Source of the DNA: Clostridiales bacterium UBA1380
GTDB lineage: Bacteria > Bacillota > Clostridia > Oscillospirales > CAG-272
Direction of reading: 5' to 3'
NCBI GenBank assembly: GCA_002305445.1
Contig: DBRA01000026.1
Coordinates: forward strand, 48,724 to 63,473
DNA length: 14,750 nucleotides
The translations under genes and the position numbers were made by a program. Positions 6,793 to 14,698 of the stretch are shown here, piece after piece (position 1 is the stretch's first letter; each line of letters opens with the position of its first letter). Below the pieces are notes generated by a model. That model worked only from the letters and a program-made list of their open reading frames with translations, was not told where the DNA came from and ran no database searches.

Positions 6793-7518
6793 TCAAACGA
6801 TGGGTCTGATGTACGGGCAGCCGCGTGAGACGTCATATCCGAAGGTCGCCGGAGCCGCCCAGTGAACGGCATTTTTAATAATCTGCTGTACGTACGGGTT
6901 GTAATACGAGCGGCAGGACTCGTGGCCGGGCTGGAAGTAGAATACCTTGCCCGCGCCGCGGAGGAAACATGCGCCGGAGCGGAATATGTTGCCGTGCTCG
7001 AACCAGCCGCCGAATACGAGCGCGTCGGGCTGAGGAATCGTGAAGGGTTCGCCGTACATCTCCTCGACGTCAAGGATGAAGTGATCCGGAATACCGGCAG
7101 CGATCGGGTGCTGCGGCATAAGGTTCCAGATGATCTCCTTCTGTTCGTCGCCCCACGAAAGGTTGCCGGAGGTGCCGACGATCTTTCTGAACGGCTTCGA
7201 CATGTGCGCGGAGTGCAGTCCGATAAAGCCCATGCCGTGGTCGTACACGCGGTTTTTCACCTTTTCGGCGAGACTGTCCTTGACGTCGCCGTGCGCCATG
7301 TGACCCCACCACAGAAGGACGTCAGTGTTGTCTAACACGCTGTCCGGCAGACCCTGATCCGGGTCGTCGAGCGCGGCGAGCGTCACCTCGATATCGTCGC
7401 ATTCGGCTAAAAACTCACCTATCACGGCGTGCAGGCCGTTCGGATATATCATACGGATGGACTCTTCGTTTTTCTCATGACGGTATTCGTTCCAGACCGT
7501 CACTCTGATTTTTTTCAT
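6793..7518 (-). CDS. ThuA-like protein (trehalose-utilization family)
   Basis: The 241-residue protein is a ThuA/class I glutamine-amidotransferase-like fold. It starts with RVTVWNEYRHEK (5-16) and continues with IYPNGLH (24-30), LLWWGHMAHG (68-77), GLHSAHMSKPF (100-110) and YFQPGHES (194-201), all typical of ThuA. In Rhizobium, thuA with thuB takes part in oxidation of trehalose and related disaccharides to keto sugars. No thuB-like dehydrogenase or transporter is nearby, so the substrate is unknown. The ATG at 7518 has GAGAAAGG just upstream. It is the first gene after a near-consensus promoter and leads an otherwise mixed housekeeping operon. No signal peptide is present. Confidence 0.85.
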   Translation of the reverse strand: MKKIRVTVWNEYRHEKNEESIRMIYPNGLHAVIGEFLAECDDIEVTLAALDDPDQGLPDSVLDNTDVLLWWGHMAHGDVKDSLAEKVKNRVYDHGMGFIGLHSAHMSKPFRKIVGTSGNLSWGDEQKEIIWNLMPQHPIAAGIPDHFILDVEEMYGEPFTIPQPDALVFGGWFEHGNIFRSGACFLRGAGKVFYFQPGHESCRSYYNPYVQQIIKNAVHWAAPATFGYDVSRGCPYIRPIV

Positions 7519-7584
7519 AACCTTTCTCCCAGCTGATATTTATACCCGGTTTATTTATAAAAGACTTAAGGAATTTATATGAAA

Positions 7585-7613
7585 ACTATAGCACAAACAC
7601 AGGTGGATGTCAA
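7585..7613 (-). promoter_or_regulatory. Near-consensus sigma-A promoter of the ThuA/holA/GH27 operon
   Basis: On the minus strand a perfect -35 (TTGACA, 7608-7613), a 17-base spacer and TATAGT (-10, 7585-7590) precede the ThuA start by about 67 bases. Only one base of twelve departs from consensus. It is the only clear promoter found before the seven-gene run. Confidence 0.88.
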
Positions 7614-7621
7614 GCGTGGTT

Positions 7622-7644
7622 TATGTTAACATATCATCCATATG
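7622..7644. promoter_or_regulatory. Palindromes between the divergent promoters
   Basis: TATGTTAACATA (7622-7633) is a perfect 12-base palindrome. It overlaps a second inverted repeat, CATAT-5 nt-ATATG (7630-7644). Both lie between the -35 boxes of the ThuA operon promoter and the pyk promoter, where one regulator could control both directions. AT-rich palindromes arise easily by chance, so confidence is modest. Confidence 0.45.
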
Positions 7645-7651
7645 ACTGTGC

Positions 7652-7679
7652 TTGAATTTAAATATTAGTATGTTATAAT
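7652..7679 (+). promoter_or_regulatory. Sigma-A promoter of the pyk-acyltransferase-GH35 operon
   Basis: TTGAAT (7652-7657) and a perfect TATAAT (7674-7679) are 16 bases apart, with an extended -10 TG at 7671-7672. The predicted start near 7686 gives a leader of roughly 55 bases before pyk. Confidence 0.78.
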
Positions 7680-7739
7680 ATAGAATGGGATATGGTTTTT
7701 TACCTTTCCCGATTTATATGAAAGCTGTTAGATATAATT

Positions 7740-9170
7740 ATGAAGAGAACCAAGATTGTCTGTACACTAGGCCCCGCAAGTTCTTCGGAGGAAGTGCTCA
7801 CAAAAATGCTCCGCGCGGGCATGAACGTGGCACGGCTCAACTTTTCGCACGGAACGTACGAAGATCACAAAAAAATGATCGAGACCTTCCGCCACGTGCG
7901 CGATACGCTCGGCTTACCCGCCGCCGTAATGCTCGACACGCGCGGACCCGAAATCAGAACCGGCGAGCTTGAAAAAAAGACCGTCGAGCTGAAAACCGGC
8001 GAAACCATTACCTTAACATCCGAAGATATAATCGGAAACGCCAAGCGCGTTTCAATATCATACAAAGACCTGTCCAACAAGCTTTGCCCGGGCTCAGTCG
8101 TACTGATTGACGACGGCAGAATAACGCTGCGCGTCCGGGAAATTAAAGAGGGGGACATCATCTGCGACATCGAAAATGGCGGTACGCTCGGCGCACATAA
8201 GGGTATAAACATACCGAAAATGTGCATCGACATGCCGTTTTTGTCGGAAAAAGATAAAAAAGACCTGCTTTTCGGCATCGAAAACAACGTAGACTACATA
8301 TCGGCATCGTTTGTCCGCTGTGCCGACGACGTAATCACGATGCGCCGCTTCCTCGACTACAACGGCGGCCACGACATAAAAGTCATTGCCAAGATCGAGA
8401 ACGAACAGGGCGTGACCAACTTCGACAGCATCCTTGAAGTCTCCGATGGAATCATGGTCGCGAGAGGCGACATGGGTGTCGAAATCGAGTTCGAGCGCCT
8501 TCCGGGTCTGCAGAAGCGCTTCATCCGCCGTTGCTATCAGGCCGGCAAGGTCGTCATCACGGCGACGCAGATGCTCGAGTCGATGATAACGAGCCCCTCG
8601 CCGACGCGCGCGGAGATAACCGACGTCGCTAACGCCGTCTTCGACGGTACTTCTGCGGTCATGCTCTCCGGCGAAACGGCGATGGGCGTCGACCCCGCGC
8701 GCGTCGTGCGCGTCATGGCAAAGATCGCGGAGCGCGCCGAGCAGGACGCGTTCGAGATGGACGCATACAGGGGCATCGGCCATGACCTCGACTCGAGCGA
8801 GGTTACGAACGCGATCTGCGAAGCCGCCTGCGTCACCGCGCGCGATATCGGCGCGAAGGCGATCATCGCCGTCACGACGTCCGGCTATACCGCGCGCAGA
8901 ATGTCTAAGTTCCGTCCGGAGACGCCGGTCATCGCCGCGACGCCGCTTGAAAAAACATATCACCAGCTTTCGCTCTCGTGGGGCGTATACCCCGTGCTGG
9001 CGCTGTATCAGAGCACGAGCGACGGACTGTTCCGCCACGCGGTCGACTGCGCGCGCATGACTGACATGATCCGCGAAAACGACATCGTCGTCATAACCGG
9101 TGGCGCTCCGCTCGGCGCGGCGGGAAACACAAACCTGCTGAAAGTACACAAAGTCGAAGACGTCAGATAA
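7740..9170 (+). CDS. pyk: Pyruvate kinase
   Basis: The 476-residue enzyme converts phosphoenolpyruvate and ADP to pyruvate and ATP, the last step of glycolysis. It has the N-terminal KIVCTLGPAS (5-14), NVARLNFSHG (29-38), MLDTRGPEIR (64-73), then the B domain. The active-site signature VIAKIENEQG follows (K218, E220), with ARGDMGVEIE (241-250, metal ligand D244) and the ATQMLESM...TRAE block. The length fits the short bacterial form without the extra C-terminal PEP-utilizer domain of Bacillus. The start is fixed by homology, but no ribosome-binding site is visible in the AT-rich bases before it, unlike most neighbours. It heads a three-gene operon with an acyltransferase and a GH35 beta-galactosidase. 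The first 600-700 bases are visibly more A-rich than the rest. Confidence 0.97.
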   Translation: MKRTKIVCTLGPASSSEEVLTKMLRAGMNVARLNFSHGTYEDHKKMIETFRHVRDTLGLPAAVMLDTRGPEIRTGELEKKTVELKTGETITLTSEDIIGNAKRVSISYKDLSNKLCPGSVVLIDDGRITLRVREIKEGDIICDIENGGTLGAHKGINIPKMCIDMPFLSEKDKKDLLFGIENNVDYISASFVRCADDVITMRRFLDYNGGHDIKVIAKIENEQGVTNFDSILEVSDGIMVARGDMGVEIEFERLPGLQKRFIRRCYQAGKVVITATQMLESMITSPSPTRAEITDVANAVFDGTSAVMLSGETAMGVDPARVVRVMAKIAERAEQDAFEMDAYRGIGHDLDSSEVTNAICEAACVTARDIGAKAIIAVTTSGYTARRMSKFRPETPVIAATPLEKTYHQLSLSWGVYPVLALYQSTSDGLFRHAVDCARMTDMIRENDIVVITGGAPLGAAGNTNLLKVHKVEDVR

Positions 9171-9207
9171 TAAGGCCGACAATAAATAATTAAAGGTAAA
9201 TATCATT

Positions 9208-10338
9208 ATGGAAACGCTGACAGAGCAAAAACTGCCGGCAATCACAGAAACCGCTCAACCTCAGGCAGACGGGCGGATATGGTATTTCGACCGGCTGCGC
9301 GTCGCGTCCGCGCTCTGCGTCGTGCTGCTCCATTCGGCGGCGGCGGCGCTGAGAACGTCGCAGCCGCGCCTCGGATGGCATGTCCTGAACCTCGCGACGT
9401 CGCTCGCGACGGCGGCCGTGCCGCTCTTCTTCATGCTGTCCGGCGCGCTGCTGCTCTCTGACGGGCGCACGAAGTCACTCGCGTATACATACAGGGTGCG
9501 GCTGCCGCGCCTGCTCGTCCCGCTCGGAGCATGGTCGCTCGTCTCGATGGCGCGCGCGTTTTTCACGACGCTGATCGTCGAAGGGCGGGCCGATTTCGGC
9601 ACCCTGCTCTCGACGCTCGCGAACATATTCGTCACGCCGGCCGCCGTTCACCTTTGGTTTCTGTACGCGCTCATCCCGCTTTACCTGATTTCGCCCGCGA
9701 TAAAATACCTCGTCGACGCGGCTCCGCGCAAGCTGCTCTGGTATCTCATGGCGCTTTGGGTGGCGGGTTGCGCCGTCGCGAGCGTCAGATATCTTCTGCC
9801 GGCGTCGGCGCAGTATACGGTGACCTTCGCGTTTGTCGAAAAGCTCGGCTTTGTCGGAGGCTGGCTCGGCTTCTTTCTGCTCGGATATCTGCTTTCCACC
9901 GAAAACATCTGCATCAAACCGCTGTACCTCGCCGCGGAAGCGGCCGTTCTGACGGCGCTGATCGCCGCGGGTACGCTTATTATGACGAGAACGCGCGGAT
10001 ACTACGACGAATCCTTCAAGACATACGGCACCGTCTGGGTGATCGCGCTCGCGTCGGCGCTGTTTCTGCTCGCGCGTTACTTCGACTTCGCTCCGCGCTT
10101 TCCTGCGTTGCTGAAATATGCGTCGGATCTGTCTTTCTGCGTTTATCTGTGCCATAATATAATCATCGCATGCCTTGCGACGCTCGGCGTTTACGGCGAG
10201 TCGCTTACGATAACGGCGGTATGCTTTGCAATCACCGTTGTCGTCAGCACCGCGATCTCCGCCGCCGCCGGGTATATACCGCACGTATCCTTTATATTAA
10301 CCGGCAAAAGCCGCATTAAATTAAAGAAAACGGAGTAA
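9208..10338 (+). CDS. Membrane acyltransferase family 3 (OafA/WecH-like)
   Basis: The 376-residue protein has about ten hydrophobic segments and the acyltransferase family 3 start YFDRLRVASALCVVLLHS (26-43). In this segment the D-R-x-R and His42 are the conserved polar residues of the first helix. FFMLSGALLL and the following R-x-R-L-x-x-P segment also fit. Such enzymes move acetyl or other acyl groups onto cell-surface glycans, peptidoglycan or lipid-linked sugars; the substrate here is unknown. Its ATG is preceded by AAAGG at a rather long spacing of 11 bases. It begins 37 bases after pyk with no terminator between and ends five bases before the GH35 gene, so it lies in one operon with both. 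Confidence 0.85.
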   Translation: METLTEQKLPAITETAQPQADGRIWYFDRLRVASALCVVLLHSAAAALRTSQPRLGWHVLNLATSLATAAVPLFFMLSGALLLSDGRTKSLAYTYRVRLPRLLVPLGAWSLVSMARAFFTTLIVEGRADFGTLLSTLANIFVTPAAVHLWFLYALIPLYLISPAIKYLVDAAPRKLLWYLMALWVAGCAVASVRYLLPASAQYTVTFAFVEKLGFVGGWLGFFLLGYLLSTENICIKPLYLAAEAAVLTALIAAGTLIMTRTRGYYDESFKTYGTVWVIALASALFLLARYFDFAPRFPALLKYASDLSFCVYLCHNIIIACLATLGVYGESLTITAVCFAITVVVSTAISAAAGYIPHVSFILTGKSRIKLKKTE

Positions 10339-10343
10339 AAATC

Positions 10344-12152
10344 ATGCCGCATCTGACTTACGACAAAGATTCGTTCTACCTCGACGGAAAACCGTTCCGC
10401 ATTTTATCCGGCGCAATGCATTATTTCCGCACCGTTCCCGAATACTGGGAGGATCGCCTCCGCAAGCTCAAGGCGATGGGTCTCAACACCGTTGAGACGT
10501 ATATGTGCTGGAACCTCCACGAGCGCCGCGAAGGCGTGTTCGACTTCACCGGCATCCTCGATATCTCCCGCTTTATCGGCATAGCCGAGTCGCTCGACCT
10601 CAACGTCATCCTCCGTCCGGGTCCGTACATCTGCGCCGAGTGGGACTTCGGCGGTCTACCGTCGTGGCTGCAGAAATACCCGTCGATGCGCTTGCGCTGC
10701 GCCGACCCGCTTTACCTCGAAAAGGTCAAGCGCTATCTGAAAGCCGTCGTCGATGAGATCGCGCCCCACCTCGAATCGCGCGGCGGACGCGTGATCATGG
10801 TGCAGGTTGAGAACGAGTACGGCAGCTACGGATGCGACAAGACGTATCTGCGTGCGATCGCTGACTACTACCGCTCGCTCGGCGTCGACTGCGCGCTGTT
10901 CACCTCAGACGGTCCGTGCTGGGCGATGCTCGGCGGCGGTACGCTTGACGGTCTGCTCTCCGTAACCAACTTCGGCAGCGGCGGAAAGGGCAGCTTCGAT
11001 CTGCTCAAGAAGTTCAGACCCGACCAGCCCGTCATGTGCGGCGAGTTCTGGAACGGCTGGTTCGACCACTGGTACGAAAATCACCACACCCGCGATCCGA
11101 AAGAGGCGGCGGAGGCTCTCGACGAAGTGCTCGGCTACGGCGAGGACGAAGAGCATCCCTCCGGACGCGGCAACGTCAACCTGTACATGTTCCACGGCGG
11201 AACAAACTTCGCGTTCACGAACGGCGCGAACCACGGCGGCAAGTACGAACCCACTATCACAAGCTACGACTACGACTCGCCGCTTTCCGAAGCCGGCGAC
11301 CTTACGCCGAAGTATTATTCCTTCAAGGAGAAGCTGGAGCTCCGCTTCGGTCCCGCTCCCGCGCTTGAGGTTTCCAACACACCCAAGGCTGCATACGGCC
11401 GTGTCGAACTTACCGAGTCGGCTCCGCTGCTCCCGAACGTTCCGGCGCTCGCCGTCGCTTCGACGAAGGGCAAGTACCCGACGAAGGGAATCACCCCGTT
11501 CGCCTACCCGCTCTGGATGGAGGAGCTCGATCAGGACTTCGGCTATACGCTTTACTCCGTCGTCGCGCACGGGCCGTTCGAGGAAGGCAATCTGCATATC
11601 TCGCAGCTGCACGACCGCGCGCACATCTTCATCAACGGCGAGTTCAAGGGAATAAAGGAGCGCGACCGCCGCAACGACGAGATCAAGCTCGGACTCGGCG
11701 TCGGCGAATCGGCGCGTATCGACATTCTTGTCGAGAATATGGGCCGCGTCAACTACGGCGGCGACCTCGGCTACAACGACAAGAAAGGCATCTTCGCCGT
11801 CCACCTCGGCACCTACCTCTCCGGTTTCACAATGTACCCGCTGCCGATGGAGGATCTGTCGCCGCTCAAGTACAGCGAAGGCCAGCAGAAGGTTCCCGCG
11901 TTCTTCCGCGGCACGCTTAAAATCGACGGCACGCCCGCCGACACATTCCTCGACATGGCGGGATTCGAGAAGGGCTTCGTCCTCGTCAACGGCCACAACC
12001 TCGGCAGATATTTCAACGCCGCAGGACCGCAGAAAACTCTGTACTGCCCCGCTCCGTGGCTGCGCGAAGGCGACAACGAGATCGTCGTCTTCGAGACCGA
12101 CTGCGTCAACGACGCCGCGATCACCTTCACTGACACGCCCAAACTCGGTTAA
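10344..12152 (+). CDS. GH35 beta-galactosidase, cytoplasmic
   Basis: The 602-residue protein is a glycoside hydrolase family 35 enzyme that releases terminal beta-galactose with retention. Its TIM barrel shows GAMHYFR (23-29), GLNTVETYMCWNLHE (46-60) and LRPGPYICAEWDFGGLP (90-106). The acid/base is E158 in VENEYG, and the nucleophile is E234 in CGEFWNGWFDHW. YMFHGGTNF (281-289) follows, and then C-terminal beta domains including the galactose-binding-like part near VNGHNLGRYF. Length is typical of bacterial BgaC-type members. GGAG eight bases before the ATG overlaps the acyltransferase stop. No signal peptide is seen, so it would act on imported oligosaccharides, for instance after the fucose is removed by GH95. 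Linkage preference cannot be read from sequence. Confidence 0.95.
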   Translation: MPHLTYDKDSFYLDGKPFRILSGAMHYFRTVPEYWEDRLRKLKAMGLNTVETYMCWNLHERREGVFDFTGILDISRFIGIAESLDLNVILRPGPYICAEWDFGGLPSWLQKYPSMRLRCADPLYLEKVKRYLKAVVDEIAPHLESRGGRVIMVQVENEYGSYGCDKTYLRAIADYYRSLGVDCALFTSDGPCWAMLGGGTLDGLLSVTNFGSGGKGSFDLLKKFRPDQPVMCGEFWNGWFDHWYENHHTRDPKEAAEALDEVLGYGEDEEHPSGRGNVNLYMFHGGTNFAFTNGANHGGKYEPTITSYDYDSPLSEAGDLTPKYYSFKEKLELRFGPAPALEVSNTPKAAYGRVELTESAPLLPNVPALAVASTKGKYPTKGITPFAYPLWMEELDQDFGYTLYSVVAHGPFEEGNLHISQLHDRAHIFINGEFKGIKERDRRNDEIKLGLGVGESARIDILVENMGRVNYGGDLGYNDKKGIFAVHLGTYLSGFTMYPLPMEDLSPLKYSEGQQKVPAFFRGTLKIDGTPADTFLDMAGFEKGFVLVNGHNLGRYFNAAGPQKTLYCPAPWLREGDNEIVVFETDCVNDAAITFTDTPKLG

Positions 12153-12162
12153 TTATATGATA

Positions 12163-12197
12163 AAAGGCGGCCGCATAAAATGCGTCCGCCTTTTTTT
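12163..12197 (+). terminator. Rho-independent terminator after GH35, likely bidirectional
   Basis: AAAGGCGGCCGCAT (12163-12176) pairs with 12180-12193 across a 3-base loop with one mismatch, followed by a run of T to 12197. It starts 10 bases past the GH35 stop. Read on the minus strand, the stem is followed by TTTTA, so it can also end the convergent GNAT gene. Confidence 0.92.
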
Positions 12198-12233
12198 GCG
12201 CTTGCGTAATATTTAGCGTTTTTCTACGCTCGA

Positions 12234-12905
12234 CTATATCACCGATGTATTGATCAGATCGTCCGCGAATGCGTCGCCGCATTTGGCGCGCAGCACCTTC
12301 ATCGCTTCCGCGTAATCGTTGCCGCCGGGCATGAGAGCGGTTTCGCGGCATACACAGAATCCTGCGCGCCGATATATCCTTATCGCGTCATAGCTGTACG
12401 TCTGAGTCGGTATATAGACGGTTTTACCGCTTTCGTAAACAGCGAACAGCTTTAACATCCGCGCCATCAGCGCAGTTCCGATGCCCCTACGCTGATACGA
12501 CTCTTTGACCGCGAACCAGTGAACCGACGCTTTGCGCTGCGGCGATAAACCTTCATAACCGGGCAGCGGTTTTCTTTCCGCGTCGAACCACTCCGGCTTC
12601 GCGTCAAACCACCATGCGGTCGTTGTGCCCACAGGCTCGCCGGTGTCGGCTTTTACGGCGAACAGCATTCTTTTCGCGAGCTTTTCTTCATAAGGCAGGA
12701 AGGTGCGGTTAAAGTATTCGAGAGCGTCGGATGCGCGGTCGAATTCTCCGGCGTCGGTTGTTATATAAGCCCAGGATGACGCGTCTCCCGGGATGTATGT
12801 GCGGATCGCAAACCCGTCAGGAACCGGCCTGTCACCGTACGATTTAATGGTTTCCGGCGGGGCGCTCATGTATATCCGTTTGTATGGTATCGATTTGTCA
12901 AGCAT
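12234..12905 (-). CDS. GNAT-family N-acetyltransferase
   Basis: The 223-residue protein has a GNAT core. Motif A, VHWFAVKESYQRRGIGTALM (128-147), contains the acetyl-CoA pyrophosphate-binding QRRGIGT (138-144), and motif B is at IRIYRRAGF. The substrate (amine, peptide or antibiotic) is not evident. AGGAG six bases before the ATG supports the start. It begins 57 bases downstream of the membrane-protein gene at 12963-13925, with no terminator between, so the two are probably co-transcribed. The intervening bases hold nothing else recognisable. Confidence 0.85.
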   Translation of the reverse strand: MLDKSIPYKRIYMSAPPETIKSYGDRPVPDGFAIRTYIPGDASSWAYITTDAGEFDRASDALEYFNRTFLPYEEKLAKRMLFAVKADTGEPVGTTTAWWFDAKPEWFDAERKPLPGYEGLSPQRKASVHWFAVKESYQRRGIGTALMARMLKLFAVYESGKTVYIPTQTYSYDAIRIYRRAGFCVCRETALMPGGNDYAEAMKVLRAKCGDAFADDLINTSVI

Positions 12906-12962
12906 ATTAGGCTCCTGTCTTATTTATGGCGGTTGTAGGCACTCGCAGAACATCGCGCCGCT

Positions 12963-13925
12963 TTATTCTGCGGTTGTCGTTTCTGTATCGGGAGGTGTGA
13001 AATCAATAATGTTTTTGAACACGCCGACGTGATATTCGTGAACTTTTTCTGTTTTCGCCTTACCCTTGAAGAAGCTCATTGTCGATACGCGCCTTATACA
13101 TACAACGGTATCGCCGGGAAGACCGGTCGCGCTGCCGTAATACTGACCGAAGGCAAGCGCCGAATATTGAAAACCGTAAACCTTAGAGGGATCCGCGCCG
13201 CCGCCGATAAGCGCGCCGGTCTCGTCGACCGCTGCTTCGAGCGCATCGTCGGGGACGCCGTCCGGCCAGATATCCGCAGCAGACAGCAGTCCGCCAGCTT
13301 CGACAAGCGTCTGATACAGCCCTGCGTCGAGGAAACAGATGATACTGTCGCCTGCGAATATTTCGTTGTTGAATTTCTGATACGCGTTGCGGTTCCCCTC
13401 AAGGTCGAGCGCGATGTTGACGCCCTGAGCTTTTGCCTCGGCAGCCACCTGCTCAAGCTGCTGCGTGTTCATGTAGGTGATGTCCGTGAAAACGACGCCG
13501 AGCTTGCCGTCGCCGTTATAATCCTCGGTCATGCACGCCTTTATCGCCTGACGCACCGACAGGTTGGCGTCTGCGTTTATATAGCAAGGCCCGGCGTATA
13601 TGACATACACATCCGGCGATTCCCTGCCGATGAGCTGTGCTGTTGCAACGACGGCGAAAAAAACGAATAATACGACGATGATCGTCGTCCATTTGTTGTG
13701 GTACCAGTAATTTGATACCTTATCTCTGAAAGTTTTCGGCTTCCCGGGTCCCGTCTCTTGTTCCTGCTCCAGATCGACGCCGAGAGACTTCAGCCTCTTC
13801 GCTTCGTTCGATAATTCATCGGTGCTCTCGTTGTTATCGGCGGATGCCTTTTTGCGGGCATCATTATTTACATCTGTCTTTTCAGCCGCTTCTTTTTTGT
13901 CGTTTGCCTTATTATCGCTTGCCAT
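12963..13925 (-). CDS. Single-pass membrane protein with extracytoplasmic domain, function unknown
   Basis: I cannot name this 320-residue protein. Residues 1-65 are charged and low-complexity (rich in Lys, Asp, Asn and Ala). They are followed by an aromatic pre-membrane stretch, NYWYHNKW (72-79), and one membrane helix (about 80-98). The remaining 220 residues are probably outside the cell. That part starts DVYVIYAGP (105-113), a layout I recall from uncharacterised Clostridia proteins, and contains an EF-hand or dockerin-like calcium loop, DYNGDGKLG (135-143). There is no Lys/Arg-rich end or sortase motif. The ATG has a strong GGAGGTG five bases upstream. It precedes the GNAT gene. Its alternating strands and helices might be a ligand-binding fold, but this is only an impression. 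Confidence 0.8.
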   Translation of the reverse strand: MASDNKANDKKEAAEKTDVNNDARKKASADNNESTDELSNEAKRLKSLGVDLEQEQETGPGKPKTFRDKVSNYWYHNKWTTIIVVLFVFFAVVATAQLIGRESPDVYVIYAGPCYINADANLSVRQAIKACMTEDYNGDGKLGVVFTDITYMNTQQLEQVAAEAKAQGVNIALDLEGNRNAYQKFNNEIFAGDSIICFLDAGLYQTLVEAGGLLSAADIWPDGVPDDALEAAVDETGALIGGGADPSKVYGFQYSALAFGQYYGSATGLPGDTVVCIRRVSTMSFFKGKAKTEKVHEYHVGVFKNIIDFTPPDTETTTAE

Positions 13926-13974
13926 TAAACCACCTCCGCTAATCCGACGCGATATGTATCCAGCTTTTTTATAA

Positions 13975-14004
13975 AACAGAGCGGCGTTATGAAGCCGCTC
14001 TGTT
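13975..14004 (-). terminator. Hairpin terminator after the DUF3267 gene
   Basis: AACAGAGCGGC (13975-13985) pairs perfectly with GCCGCTCTGTT (13994-14004) around an 8-base loop. On the minus strand it is followed by a short T-rich tract (TTTTAT including the last stem bases). It lies 13 bases beyond the DUF3267 stop. The T tract is short, so partial read-through into the next gene is possible; no clear promoter was found between it and 13925. Confidence 0.75.
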
Positions 14005-14017
14005 GTTTCTGATTATA

Positions 14018-14698
14018 TTATTCGGACTTATCTTTCGCTTCGCGCTTTACTTCGTCCGCTATGGCTTTTTCGTCTACCGAAACATCAAGCGGGCCGACTT
14101 TGATTTTTTCGTCCGGACGTTCGCGCCCGTCATGCGCGTACATCGACATAGCGACGCCGGTGTCGTTCACCAAGACTCCGTCCGGCATCCTGCAAAGCAG
14201 CAGTGCAACCATGTAATAGTCGCCGGCCGCTCCGGATATGTTCATTATCTCGATAAAATAGAAGAACCAGAAGTATTCGGCAGGCGCGAGCAGGCAGCCG
14301 GTAAGAAGCGCAAGACCCAGTATGACGACTGGCGACAGCGATATGACGATATACGGCAGCTTTCCGTAGTACGCATGCGGTGCGCCGGCGTAGGCATAAA
14401 GTCCGGTGAAGCCGAAGCGCACCTTCGCCTGCGGACAGTACAGCTTTAAAAACACTCCGTGGACGATTTCATGAAGCGCCATGTAGATAATCACGCCCGC
14501 GAGAACGGCGAGCGTTTTTATAAGGAACTTCATGTCGATGTCGCCGTAGATCGGTTTAAGAGAAAGCCCGAGCGCCACCATCACGGCGGCGAGAAAAACG
14601 GCGAGGATATTGAGAAACACTGAAAGACGCGCTTCACGCTGCATGTTTATGGAACGTATCAGAGCGTATCCCTCCGGAAGCGACGTACACGCTTTCAC
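14018..14698 (-). CDS. DUF3267 membrane zinc-metalloprotease-like protein
   Basis: The 226-residue protein fits DUF3267 (putative zincin peptidase, related to intramembrane M50 enzymes). Membrane segments lie near 26-46, 57-74, 113-135 and 141-150/162-170. The second ends in the zinc motif HEIVHG (H76, E77, H80), and NISGAAGD (153-160) near the third segment may supply a further ligand, Asp160. The C-terminal 45 residues are highly charged. Substrates of this family are unknown. The start is GTG at 14698 with GGGGGGA five bases upstream; an ATG 18 codons in would remove the beginning of the domain. The 52 bases remaining to the right edge show no convincing promoter or gene. Confidence 0.85.
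   Translation of the reverse strand: MKACTSLPEGYALIRSINMQREARLSVFLNILAVFLAAVMVALGLSLKPIYGDIDMKFLIKTLAVLAGVIIYMALHEIVHGVFLKLYCPQAKVRFGFTGLYAYAGAPHAYYGKLPYIVISLSPVVILGLALLTGCLLAPAEYFWFFYFIEIMNISGAAGDYYMVALLLCRMPDGVLVNDTGVAMSMYAHDGRERPDEKIKVGPLDVSVDEKAIADEVKREAKDKSE

Noticed and set aside
7733..7738. TATAAT immediately before the pyk ATG as a leaderless promoter
   Set aside because: Transcription would begin beyond the ATG, and no -35 lies at the right distance; the promoter at 7652-7679 explains expression.
7685..7972. Possible leader peptide before and overlapping pyk
   Set aside because: It has no ribosome-binding site, begins about at the predicted transcription start, and runs far into pyk in another frame.
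8094..9245. Long minus-strand open frame (383 codons) opposite pyk
   Set aside because: It is antisense to a textbook pyruvate kinase; its composition (Arg/Asp/Ala/Val-rich) is that of a shadow frame.
10905..11996. Long minus-strand open frame (363 codons) opposite GH35
   Set aside because: It is antisense to an intact GH35 gene and shows no recognisable motif.
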